In this document: piece after piece, positions 27,064 through 33,461 of the stretch
How positions within the stretch are numbered: position 1 is the stretch's first letter
Layout: every line of letters begins with the position of its first letter
Source: CAYGWX01 sp964353855 [NCBI: uncultured bacterium]
GTDB lineage: Bacteria; Edwardsbacteria; CAYGWX01
Direction of reading: 5' to 3'
Length of the DNA: 42,071 nucleotides
NCBI GenBank assembly: GCA_964353855.1
Contig: CAYGWX010000011.1
Location: 4,339 to 46,409 of the forward strand
Notes under the pieces: model-generated
What the model saw: only the letters and a program-made list of their open reading frames with translations
Databases searched by the model: none
What the model was told of the DNA's origin: nothing
Translations under genes and position numbers: made by a program

Positions 27064-28290
27064 ATGAAATACTTGAAGTATGTCGCCATCGTCGCCGGGG
27101 TCGCGCTCGTGGCCCTGCTGGCCGTGCTGTCCCTCAACATCCCCTGGGAGGCGAAGACTCCCCTCCGGGACGAGCGGCCGATCACCCTGCCCCAGGGGCT
27201 CAGCTCCAATGCCCTGAAACAGTCCGCTCCCCGGGCCGGAGACAAGGAGTTCAATGAGGCGGGCTACCCGGCCGAGCCGGATATCACTCAGCAAAGACCG
27301 TATAATCCCTACCCGCCCAAGGCCGGGATCGAGGACTCCGACGTCCGGGTTCTGCTGCAGCTGGACCCCCTGAAGATGGGCGGGATCTACGCCCAGACCT
27401 ACAAGGCGGACTTCACCGCGGACTACGTGATCAAGAACTTCCAGGACGTTGAGTCCAGGCTGACCTTCTACTTCCCCTTCCCCCCCAACTCCGGGACCCT
27501 GTATGATGTGATGTTGCAAATCAACGGGCAGGAGCCCAAGGGTGTGCTCTATTCCGGTCAGGGCATCCAGTACAGCGACACACTCGGGCCCGGGGAGGAG
27601 CGGCCGATCCACATCACCTACAAGGCCTACGGCATGGGCAGCTTCAACTACGGCCTGGAGCACGACCGCCGGGTGCGCAAGCTGCACGTGGTGGTCGAGG
27701 TCAAGGGCACGGACGCGGTGAACCTGGCTTACAACGCCCTGATGCCCACGGACCGCAAGACCTCGGGCGGGGCCACGACCTATACCTGGGACCTGGCCAA
27801 CCTGATCACCTCTGCGGACATCGGGATCGAGCTCTCCCGCAGGCCGAGGTTCACCCCCAGCCTGTCCAAAGCCGGGCGGCTCGCTTTCCCTCTGTATCTG
27901 GGCTTCCTGCTCGCCCTGCTGGCTTCCCGGATGCGCAAGGATAAGCAGGCGCCATTGGGCACCCTGTTCGCCGCGAGCTTCGCGTATATCCCGTTCTATC
28001 CCTTCCTGGCCTTCGCCCTGCCCCGGATCCCCGCGCCCTGGGCCGTGCTCCTGTCCCTGATCCCCGGCGCGATCCTCGCCATCCTGTTCCTGGTGCGCTA
28101 TGCCGGGTTCGGCGGGGCCCTGGGCAAAGGGGCCGTCCCCCTGATCCTGATCCAGGGAGGAATCACCCTGGCCGTCCTGGCCTCGGGCTACGGGGCCATC
28201 GTGATGGCCCTCGCGCTCACCCTGATCCTGGTCTGGCTCCTCTGGGTCGCGGGGAGCTTCAAGCCTGGGGAGCAAGGGCAAGTGGCTTAG
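27064..28290 (+). CDS. polytopic membrane protein with large extracytoplasmic domain
   Basis: Not recognised with certainty. 408 residues: N-terminal helix (YVAIVAGVALVALLAVLSL), an extracytoplasmic beta-rich domain of about 240 residues (VRVLLQLDPLKMGGIYAQTY; TFYFPFPPNSGTLYDVML; ITYKAYGMGSFNYGL), then about six closely packed membrane segments to the C-terminus (LAFPLYLGFLLALLA; AVLLSLIPGAILAILFLV; IVMALALTLILVWLLWVAG). The topology (one helix, outer domain, helical bundle) recalls CreD-type inner-membrane proteins, but I see no decisive motif. AAGGAGG precedes the ATG. It ends the plus-strand block and is followed by a terminator, so it may be cotranscribed with the upstream sulfur genes. 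Confidence 0.8.
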   Translation: MKYLKYVAIVAGVALVALLAVLSLNIPWEAKTPLRDERPITLPQGLSSNALKQSAPRAGDKEFNEAGYPAEPDITQQRPYNPYPPKAGIEDSDVRVLLQLDPLKMGGIYAQTYKADFTADYVIKNFQDVESRLTFYFPFPPNSGTLYDVMLQINGQEPKGVLYSGQGIQYSDTLGPGEERPIHITYKAYGMGSFNYGLEHDRRVRKLHVVVEVKGTDAVNLAYNALMPTDRKTSGGATTYTWDLANLITSADIGIELSRRPRFTPSLSKAGRLAFPLYLGFLLALLASRMRKDKQAPLGTLFAASFAYIPFYPFLAFALPRIPAPWAVLLSLIPGAILAILFLVRYAGFGGALGKGAVPLILIQGGITLAVLASGYGAIVMALALTLILVWLLWVAGSFKPGEQGQVA

Positions 28291-28312
28291 TAAAGTTATT
28301 AGGAACAATCAG

Positions 28313-28339
28313 AGGGGCCGCCCAAAAGGCGGCCCCTTT
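28313..28339 (+). terminator. terminator of the plus-strand dsr block
   Basis: 10-bp stem AGGGGCCGCC / GGCGGCCCCT with loop CAAAA followed by TTTGTATT, 23 bases after the stop. A related hairpin (AGGGGCCGCC) closes the BNR gene at 31692-31716. Confidence 0.7.
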
Positions 28340-28357
28340 GTATTGGAGCGTAGACCT

Positions 28358-28380
28358 ACCCCCCTTTGTAAAAGGGGGGT
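28358..28380. repeat. dispersed CCCCCCTTT...AAAGGGGGG palindrome, second copy
   Basis: Arms ACCCCCCTTT / AAAGGGGGGT with loop GTA, followed by agcggggattt as at 3071-3098. Same family as the repeat behind uvrA. Confidence 0.6.
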
Positions 28381-28389
28381 AGCGGGGAT

Positions 28390-28494
28390 TTACCTGACCT
28401 TCACGACTCTCACCGGTGAGCTCATGCGATCCTGAGGACGAAGGAAATACACCCCAGCCTTAAGCCCCTCCACGATCCGGTGCCCCGGCAGGCT
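28390..28494 (-). pseudogene. orphan C-terminal sorting-domain stub at the restriction island edge
   Basis: Minus-strand frame ending TAA at 28392-28390 reads SLPGHRIVEGLKAGVYFL, then RPQDRMSSPV and RVVKVR, the end of a FlgD/type-IX-like CTD as in the intact genes of this window. Homology stops at about 28490, just where the endonuclease gene ends (stop 28496-28494). No upstream part of such a gene exists at the other side of the island. It is a remnant left by insertion or deletion. Confidence 0.75.
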
Positions 28495-29105
28495 CACCCG
28501 CCGAGATAGGCAACAATATCCTTTGCGATCTGCCCGGCAGATTTGGCATTTCGCTGCCCCACCTTTTCGGCCCACGGCCTCCCAGGATGAAGCGTATCCC
28601 ACGCCGATTTCTTCTGACCTCTCCGATTCGTACCTTGGTCATGGTGGCCGAAGCCGTCAACAAGCATGTTCCACACCGGCTTAAACGTCTGGATAAGCAA
28701 CGACTCTCCGAGAGGTATCCAAATATCATCGACGAGAAGATAGCGGCATTGGAAATCGCCGAGTTTTAGGTTTAGTGCCTCCTCGATTGAGGAGGCGTGT
28801 TCCGACAGTCTCCGATGTAAAACGTCCGCGGGATCAGCACCAAGGCCGTAGCCGCCCTTCCTCGATCCCGCCGGGACGGCCTTACCAACGTAAATGGGGA
28901 TCGCCTTCTCATCGCTCGGCGCAGTCTTGGCGATTTTTCGATAGGCCGGGAACCCGCCGGTATAGTAGATGGCGTATATCCCAGCCCCCATGAATCTGTC
29001 CGGCGGCAACTGAACAACCGGGCGTTTGAGTAGGTGATCTCTGACGCTTTCCGCCAGATTCGTCTTGTCGAGGGGATTGAAAACTTCTTCGCCAAGAGGC
29101 TTCAT
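28494..29105 (-). CDS. Eco29kI-family GIY-YIG type II restriction endonuclease
   Basis: 203 residues from ATG 29105 (a TTG directly upstream is possible). GIYAIYYTGG and PIYVGKAVPAGSRKG form the GIY-YIG core, with Arg/His-rich LHRRLSEHASSI as the second motif and Glu in PLGESLLIQTF. The C-terminal segment (PVWNMLVDGFGHHDQG, SAWDTLHPGRPWA) is the Eco29kI-specific signature. Eco29kI itself cuts CCGCGG, so a related GC-rich target is likely, but specificity cannot be read directly. It starts six bases after the methyltransferase stop, so the two are cotranscribed with the methyltransferase first, the order that protects the host. Confidence 0.93.
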   Translation of the reverse strand: MKPLGEEVFNPLDKTNLAESVRDHLLKRPVVQLPPDRFMGAGIYAIYYTGGFPAYRKIAKTAPSDEKAIPIYVGKAVPAGSRKGGYGLGADPADVLHRRLSEHASSIEEALNLKLGDFQCRYLLVDDIWIPLGESLLIQTFKPVWNMLVDGFGHHDQGTNRRGQKKSAWDTLHPGRPWAEKVGQRNAKSAGQIAKDIVAYLGG

Positions 29106-29111
29106 CAATGC

Positions 29112-30470
29112 CTACCTTCCGTGAACAACAACTGCCGATTCATCTAGAGTCTCCTTGCTTGTACCTCTCCGCACCGATGAGGCCGTAATCGAGTCGCCTA
29201 CGCGCTTATCGCGGATGCGGTAAATACCTTCGACCGCCAAGCCGCGCATCTTGGCAATGTCACCGATCAAGTCCTGAACCGGAACGTTAACCCCTTGCAG
29301 AATCGAGTTCCCTACGACGATCACCCCGGTTCCACCGCGCGCAAGAACCCGCCTGAGCACTGTAAGGAAGCGGTCACAATCGTTGAAGTAGGAGGCGGTA
29401 TAGTTCGCCCATCCGCGCCCGCCGTATTTCCCTTTCTCTGGGTTGAGTTTCCGAAGCCGGGCAAGGATGCGCTCGAGGCCGCGATGCTCTAAAGCAAGTG
29501 GAACGTAATCTTTTTCTCTGGCGACCTGCCAGAATGTCCCAAAACTTCTTTCCTCTAGCGGCCTTTGCTCATCTGGCGATGAAATGAAGCCAAGCCAATA
29601 GAGTTGTGGCCGTGTGTTCCGAACATAGTGGTAGTTGTTGAGATATGGCGGTGAGGTGACCATCAAATCAACCGATCCGTTCTCCAGCCGCAGGTTCCCC
29701 GTAAAAAAATCTTCGTTGTAGACAGTCCCGGTTCCCGGGCTTGTTTCGTTTGCTTCGGATCGGATCCATTCGATATCGGCTCTCATGTGTCGCAACTTCT
29801 CTAGAAGTGTCGCGGCCACGTCTGCATCCTCGATAAGCGGCTTCCCCGCGCCCACGCGCGTGCCTAGCGAGGGTTCATAGGTGTAGTTTGAAAACGACAC
29901 CATCACAGAACCAAACGCGATCCGGAAAAGATCGCGCACACGGTCATCTCTAATCTTCGATGTGAACGCGAGCACGTGCAGCACCTGCTTTTTAACCTTC
30001 TCGCCGTAGAAGGGGATACGAGATCGGAAAGCTTGAGGCGCTACAGCCGTAGCAACTCGACCATCGCGCCACGAGCGCGCATCTAACCGCATCGCCTTTA
30101 TGGCGGTGTCGAAGGTCTCCGTTTTCACGCGGAGAGCCTTCAGCTTTGCTTCCGCCGCGAGGGCCGCATATGGATTGATTTCGAAGCCGACGACATCGTG
30201 GCCACGGATCGCGGACTGAATAAGTGTTGTCCCAACTCCCGCGAAGGGATCGAGGACAACAGCGGACTTACGACGGCCTATGTAAGCCGCAAGGACCGAA
30301 TCCACAAAGGCCCCTGAGAACCCAGCGATCCACGGCACCCACCGATGAACCGGAGCCGTCCGGTTCTCCATGAAAGCTGGGTCATCGAAAGCCGCCCCGT
30401 TCCCGTTGGCCTTCGCCGCCAAGGTAAACGGGAAGACGGGTTGTGCGCGTATCAATTCAAGGGTCGGCAT
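29112..30470 (-). CDS. amino-methyltransferase of the restriction system (DPFAG.../TSPPY type)
   Basis: 452 residues. SAM-binding motif I is VVLDPFAGVGTTLIQSAIRG with FEINPYAALAA near residues 95-125; catalytic motif IV is VTSPPYLNNYHYVRNTRP near 275. TSPPY indicates an exocyclic-amino methyltransferase (N4-cytosine or N6-adenine); for a CCGCGG-like site it would be N4-cytosine. Motif I before motif IV with a long insert between them fits the alpha-type order. It precedes and nearly abuts the endonuclease gene. A perfect-consensus promoter and a GC-rich hairpin lie upstream. An interesting contrast is that several Eco29kI-type partners are C5-cytosine enzymes; this one is not, as no PCQ motif is seen. 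Confidence 0.92.
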   Translation of the reverse strand: MPTLELIRAQPVFPFTLAAKANGNGAAFDDPAFMENRTAPVHRWVPWIAGFSGAFVDSVLAAYIGRRKSAVVLDPFAGVGTTLIQSAIRGHDVVGFEINPYAALAAEAKLKALRVKTETFDTAIKAMRLDARSWRDGRVATAVAPQAFRSRIPFYGEKVKKQVLHVLAFTSKIRDDRVRDLFRIAFGSVMVSFSNYTYEPSLGTRVGAGKPLIEDADVAATLLEKLRHMRADIEWIRSEANETSPGTGTVYNEDFFTGNLRLENGSVDLMVTSPPYLNNYHYVRNTRPQLYWLGFISSPDEQRPLEERSFGTFWQVAREKDYVPLALEHRGLERILARLRKLNPEKGKYGGRGWANYTASYFNDCDRFLTVLRRVLARGGTGVIVVGNSILQGVNVPVQDLIGDIAKMRGLAVEGIYRIRDKRVGDSITASSVRRGTSKETLDESAVVVHGR

Positions 30471-30489
30471 ATGTTCATCCTCTCAGGCG

Positions 30490-30514
30490 GGGGGCGGAGC
30501 TTCGCCCCGCCCCC
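30490..30514. promoter_or_regulatory. GC hairpin in the methyltransferase leader
   Basis: Arms GGGGGCGGAGC and GCCCCGCCCCC (one mismatch) around TTC, about 20 bases before the methyltransferase ATG and downstream of its promoter. It could attenuate transcription or hide the ribosome-binding site, or be a plus-sense terminator (tttggttt follows on the plus strand). Confidence 0.45.
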
Positions 30515-30572
30515 TTTGGTTTCAATAGCCTTTAATCTCCGATGATTTCAACGAGACTTCCTGCAAAGTGTT

Positions 30573-30601
30573 ATTATACGACAAATCGAACCCCTTGTCA
30601 A
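30573..30601 (-). promoter_or_regulatory. perfect-consensus sigma-70 promoter of the restriction-modification genes
   Basis: Minus-strand TTGACA (30601-30596), 17-base spacer, TATAAT (30578-30573), all 12 consensus bases. It drives methyltransferase then endonuclease, with a leader of about 95 bases. Confidence 0.85.
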
Positions 30602-30627
30602 CCACCTTCTGTTTTTAAGGGGGTAGG

Positions 30628-30702
30628 GTCCTTCTTGGTGTCTTTGTGGCTTTGTGGTTCGCCTTTTTCGGAGGTCTACAGTCCACAGTCCACAGTCTAC
30701 GG
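30628..30702. repeat. two degenerate low-complexity intergenic repeats
   Basis: The first (30628-30660) is a ggtgtctttgtggctttgtgg-like tract; the second (30675-30702) is a cacagtccacagtc tandem. They lie between the methyltransferase promoter and the 215-aa gene. No gene is seen here. Confidence 0.5.
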
Positions 30703-30708
30703 TCGCCC

Positions 30709-31356
30709 TTAAACGACGATCTCCGCCTGCGCGTAGCCTGACCTTCCCCCATCGGGTCTGACGACACGGCCTTTCACGGCTACCCTCGTTCCCGCAGGGA
30801 TTCCCGAGAGGACGTGGAGGCCGGTGGTTCCATCCGCATAGACGTGGTGCCGGAACCGGGAGGGATAGGCTTTGCGGGAGGCTTTGCCTTGGTTGAGCCA
30901 GAGGTCTATCAGGGTGCCTGCGGGCAGGGGCTCCCATCTTATCCTGACGACTCCGGGACTCGGATTTCTGAGCCTGAACCTTTCCGGCGGGTTGGGCTGT
31001 GGGATGGCTGGGGGCTGATTCATTAAGGCCAGTCCTGCATCCGCCAGGACCCGGTTCACGGAGAGATAGGCGTTGTAACCGGACCAGTGGCTCTCTCTTC
31101 CCAGTGTGGGGTCTATCGGCTTGACCAGAAGGGTGAACGCGTCCCACTGGGCTCTCTCTGGGTCCGTAAGGTTCCCCCACGCTCTGGTTACTTGAGGGGT
31201 TGTCTTCCACACCTGCTCCCTTCTCTGTGTCCTGGGCTGAGCGGGCATGACGAAGGTTCTCATGCAGCTGATCCCCCGCCATTCCGTGAACACGAACCCG
31301 TCCGCCATCCTCCCCCTCAGGCCGATGCTGTGCAGGGGCGACCTTACCTTAGCCAT
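30709..31356 (-). CDS. 215-aa protein with phage-like N-terminus and FN3-like C-terminus
   Basis: Homologue of the 213-aa protein at 3308-3949. Shared layout: MxKxRxPLxSxGxxG-x-M-x-VF at residues 1-24, then P-x-QPRTQRREQ, AWGNLTDPERAQWDAF near 60-75, and a C-terminal beta sandwich (VVRIRWEPLPAGTLIDLWL; GLHVLSGIPAGTRVAVKGRVV). The pattern QPxTxxxxQ...W..LT..xRxxW..F is common in small phage or prophage proteins with FN3-like tails; this is recalled, not searched. AGGAG six bases before ATG 31356. It lies upstream of the restriction-modification genes on the same strand with a strong promoter and an 11-bp repeat array ahead of it. Function unknown. Confidence 0.78.
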   Translation of the reverse strand: MAKVRSPLHSIGLRGRMADGFVFTEWRGISCMRTFVMPAQPRTQRREQVWKTTPQVTRAWGNLTDPERAQWDAFTLLVKPIDPTLGRESHWSGYNAYLSVNRVLADAGLALMNQPPAIPQPNPPERFRLRNPSPGVVRIRWEPLPAGTLIDLWLNQGKASRKAYPSRFRHHVYADGTTGLHVLSGIPAGTRVAVKGRVVRPDGGRSGYAQAEIVV

Positions 31357-31370
31357 CTCTTACTCCTTTC

Positions 31371-31402
31371 TACCTTTCACGTTTCACCTTTCACTTTTCA
31401 CG
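31371..31402. repeat. GTGAAA tandem repeat in the leader of the 215-aa gene
   Basis: Minus strand reads gtgaaaagtgaaaggtgaaacgtgaaagg in the transcribed leader. It is one of the degenerate short-repeat families dispersed over this window. Confidence 0.5.
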
Positions 31403-31407
31403 CCCTT

Positions 31408-31438
31408 ATTATACTCGTGTTTACCATTCCTTTGTCAA
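31408..31438 (-). promoter_or_regulatory. sigma-70 promoter of the 215-aa gene
   Basis: Minus-strand TTGACA (31438-31433), 19-base spacer, TATAAT (31413-31408). Both boxes are perfect but the spacer is two bases long, which often means dependence on an activator; the 11-bp array begins 24 bases upstream of the -35 box. Confidence 0.65.
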
Positions 31439-31461
31439 GTACCCTGGTGCTGGAATAATTA

Positions 31462-31538
31462 GCGTCAAGTTGGCGTCAAATTGGCGTGAAGTTGGCGTGA
31501 AATTGGCGTCAAATTGGTGGGAACATGGCGGGAACACT
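31462..31538. repeat. seven-unit 11-bp tandem array
   Basis: Units start at 31462, 31473, 31484, 31495, 31506, 31517 and 31528: GCGTCAAGTTG, GCGTCAAATTG, GCGTGAAGTTG, GCGTGAAATTG, GCGTCAAATTG, GTGGGAACATG, GCGGGAACACT. The first five differ at only two positions; the last two diverge. The 376-base gap 31357-31732 holds this array, an inverted repeat at 31533-31550, the promoter, the GTGAAA repeat and the BNR terminator; 31551-31685 shows nothing recognisable. Confidence 0.85.
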
Positions 31539-31550
31539 TCTGGAAGTGTT
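31533..31550. promoter_or_regulatory. inverted repeat at the end of the 11-bp array
   Basis: Perfect 8-bp arms AACACTTC / GAAGTGTT separated by TG, overlapping the last array unit. Likely a binding site for a dimeric protein, or a recombination or origin element. Confidence 0.5.
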
Positions 31551-31691
31551 ACGATAGTGCCTTGTTAATCCTTGAGTTATGGCGTAAAAACGGGGGGAAT
31601 GCTATGGGCTGAAACTGATAAGTGGGTTGGTAAGTCTTTAGAGGTCATTAGGTTGGTTTTGTTGAACTATTAGGTTTGGCCGGTAATTGAA

Positions 31692-31716
31692 AGGGGCCGC
31701 CATTGAGGCAGCCCCT
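31692..31716 (-). terminator. terminator-like hairpin after the BNR gene
   Basis: Arms AGGGGCCGCC / GGCAGCCCCT (one mismatch), 17 bases beyond the stop at 31733, followed on the minus strand by TTTCAATTA. Sequence resembles the terminator at 28313. Confidence 0.5.
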
Positions 31717-31732
31717 CTTGCTTTGGAGACAA

Positions 31733-33394
31733 TTACCTCGCCACCACGACCCTTCCGGTTACACTCTCCTTCCCGTCCTCAGCACGGAGGAGATAGACCC
31801 CGCTGGGGACCTGGGTGCCGGACTCGTCACGGCCATCCCAGAAAAGCACGTAAGGCGTAAGGCGTGAGGGGTAAGGCGAAAAGGATTTCACAGCCCGGCC
31901 GCTAATATCATAGATCGTGAGACGAGCAGGGACCTCAGAGAAACGAGCGAAACGGATCTCGCAGCCCTTTCTCGCCGGGTTCGGGAAGGCGGAGAGCCCG
32001 GGCCGCTCTGACTCGCGCCGGGAAGGGCTGACCTCCTCCCAGACCCCGGAAAGGCTGTCCGGCCTGGCCCCGAAAGCGTCCTGGTTCCCGTTCCGGGTGT
32101 CCGTCCACACCGGATAGACGTGCAGGTTGTCCGCCGCGGCCAGCCCGATGTACTCTCCAAGGTGCTCGGCCGGCATCGCATCCGCCAAGGGCCTTCCCGG
32201 CTTCCAGCGTTTCTCACCCTCCTTGAAGTCCAACCTCGGGTCCGAGGAAACCGTGCTCACCCGCTCATTACGGAGCCAGGTCGCCCCCCCGTCCGTGGAC
32301 CGGGTGTAGTAGCAGTCCATCATCATGTTCGAGGGGTCCAGCCTGCGGTCCAGCCAGCAGGCATGGATCGTGCCTTGCGGGTCCACGGTCATCCAGGGAT
32401 GGAACTGGTCCCGCCGGTTGTTCAGGGTGTCGTCGTTGATCCGGAGGGGCGAGCTCCAAGTGGTCCCGCCGTCCGTGGAGCGGGTAAAGTACATGTCCGT
32501 GATCCCCGAGGCCCCGGCTTCGTTGTCGGTGTACACGCAGTAGACCCAGCCCCGCCTGGGCCCGGAGGTGATGTCCACGTCGATCACCGGGTAGGAGAAG
32601 GTCCCGATGCTCCCGTTCAGGTACTCGAACCCGAAGGTCACGTTCTGGATCGTGCGGATCCCGGTGAACGAGGCCCCGCCATTCGTGGACTTGTTGAACT
32701 GCATGATGTCGGAGTAGTTGTACCAGGCGACGTAGAGCTCCCCGTTGGGGCCGACCGCGGGGACCGGCCATTGCACGCTTCCCGCGTTGGACACCGCGAC
32801 CGGGGCCTGGAAGCTCGCGCCCCCGTCCGTGGAGCGGCACATCATGACCTGCACGTTGGTCCCGAACCGCGCCCAGGGCACGTAGAGGTAGCCGCGGTAG
32901 GGACTGCTCGTCCGGTCGCAGCCGATCAGCTCCTTGTCCTCGAAGTACCCGGAGATGTTGTCAATCACGGGCACCCGAGGCCCCCAGGTGAGCCCCCCGT
33001 TGGTGGACTTCAGGACGTACAGGGCATTGGGCTGGCTGGTGGAGATATAGGACAGGATCACCGCGTAGAAGTTGCCGTTCGCGTCCGCGACCAGGCCGGG
33101 GTCGGAGTCCCAGACGTAGTTCGAGCCGTGGGCGTAGAACAGGGTCTCCCGGGCGATGGTCCGCCACTGGTCGAAGGTCGTGGCAAAGGCGCACTCGCGG
33201 TAGCCCAGCCTAAAGTCCCTCCAGACCGCGACCACGTTGTTCGGGTTTGTGGGGTTCACCACCACCTGCTCCTCGTTCTGGAGCTGGGTCGTGGCGTCGT
33301 TGTTCAACTTGAAGTTGATGTGCCAGTCTCCGGCCGCAGTCGGGCCCGCGAACAAGCCGGCCAGGAGAATCATCAGAAAAACAGCTGTCTTCAT
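31733..33394 (-). CDS. secreted BNR/Asp-box (sialidase-like) repeat protein with sorting domain
   Basis: 553 residues. Signal peptide MKTAVFLMILLAGLFAGPTAAG. The body is a beta-propeller of the sialidase type: five Asp-box motifs are readable (KSTNGGLTWG, RSTDGGASF, KSTNGGASF, RSTDGGTTW, RSTDGGATW), with NEEQVVVNPTNPNNVVAVW in the first blade. No full set of sialidase catalytic arginines can be assigned, so it may only bind ligands. The C-terminal ~85 residues form the FlgD/type-IX-like CTD (LSAFPNPARKGCEIRF, YDISGRAVKSF, FWDGRDESGTQVPSGVYLL). A dispersed repeat (31847-31882) is inserted in frame in the CTD and encodes PYPSRLTPYVL. GGAGGAAAC precedes the ATG. Exported like the neighbouring M6 protease. 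Confidence 0.88.
   Translation of the reverse strand: MKTAVFLMILLAGLFAGPTAAGDWHINFKLNNDATTQLQNEEQVVVNPTNPNNVVAVWRDFRLGYRECAFATTFDQWRTIARETLFYAHGSNYVWDSDPGLVADANGNFYAVILSYISTSQPNALYVLKSTNGGLTWGPRVPVIDNISGYFEDKELIGCDRTSSPYRGYLYVPWARFGTNVQVMMCRSTDGGASFQAPVAVSNAGSVQWPVPAVGPNGELYVAWYNYSDIMQFNKSTNGGASFTGIRTIQNVTFGFEYLNGSIGTFSYPVIDVDITSGPRRGWVYCVYTDNEAGASGITDMYFTRSTDGGTTWSSPLRINDDTLNNRRDQFHPWMTVDPQGTIHACWLDRRLDPSNMMMDCYYTRSTDGGATWLRNERVSTVSSDPRLDFKEGEKRWKPGRPLADAMPAEHLGEYIGLAAADNLHVYPVWTDTRNGNQDAFGARPDSLSGVWEEVSPSRRESERPGLSAFPNPARKGCEIRFARFSEVPARLTIYDISGRAVKSFSPYPSRLTPYVLFWDGRDESGTQVPSGVYLLRAEDGKESVTGRVVVAR
31847..31882. repeat. GTAAGGCG tandem repeat inside the BNR gene
   Basis: acgtaaggcgtaaggcgtga-ggggtaaggcg, the same family as 7796-7830. 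It lies in a loop of the CTD without breaking the frame. Confidence 0.6.
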
Positions 33395-33417
33395 GTTTCC
33401 TCCTTCCTTTCAAGGAT

Positions 33418-33445
33418 CATGGGCGGGCCTTCGGGCCCGCCCATG
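33418..33445 (-). terminator. 12-bp hairpin with TTCG tetraloop after the M6 protease gene
   Basis: CATGGGCGGGCC / GGCCCGCCCATG around TTCG. It lies between the M6 stop and the BNR ribosome-binding site. There is no T run, so it may be a processing or stabilising hairpin between two cotranscribed genes. Confidence 0.5.
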
Positions 33446-33461
33446 TCCGTCATCGCTGATG

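Noticed and set aside
25734-27254. 506-codon minus-strand frame opposite the cysteine desulfurase
   Set aside because: Antisense shadow of a well-defined PLP enzyme; its translation has no recognisable domain.
28587-28769. Short plus-strand frames opposite the endonuclease
   Set aside because: The minus strand encodes a complete Eco29kI-type enzyme with all motifs.
31462-31538. CRISPR array
   Set aside because: The 11-bp units are contiguous with no spacers and no cas genes are in the window.
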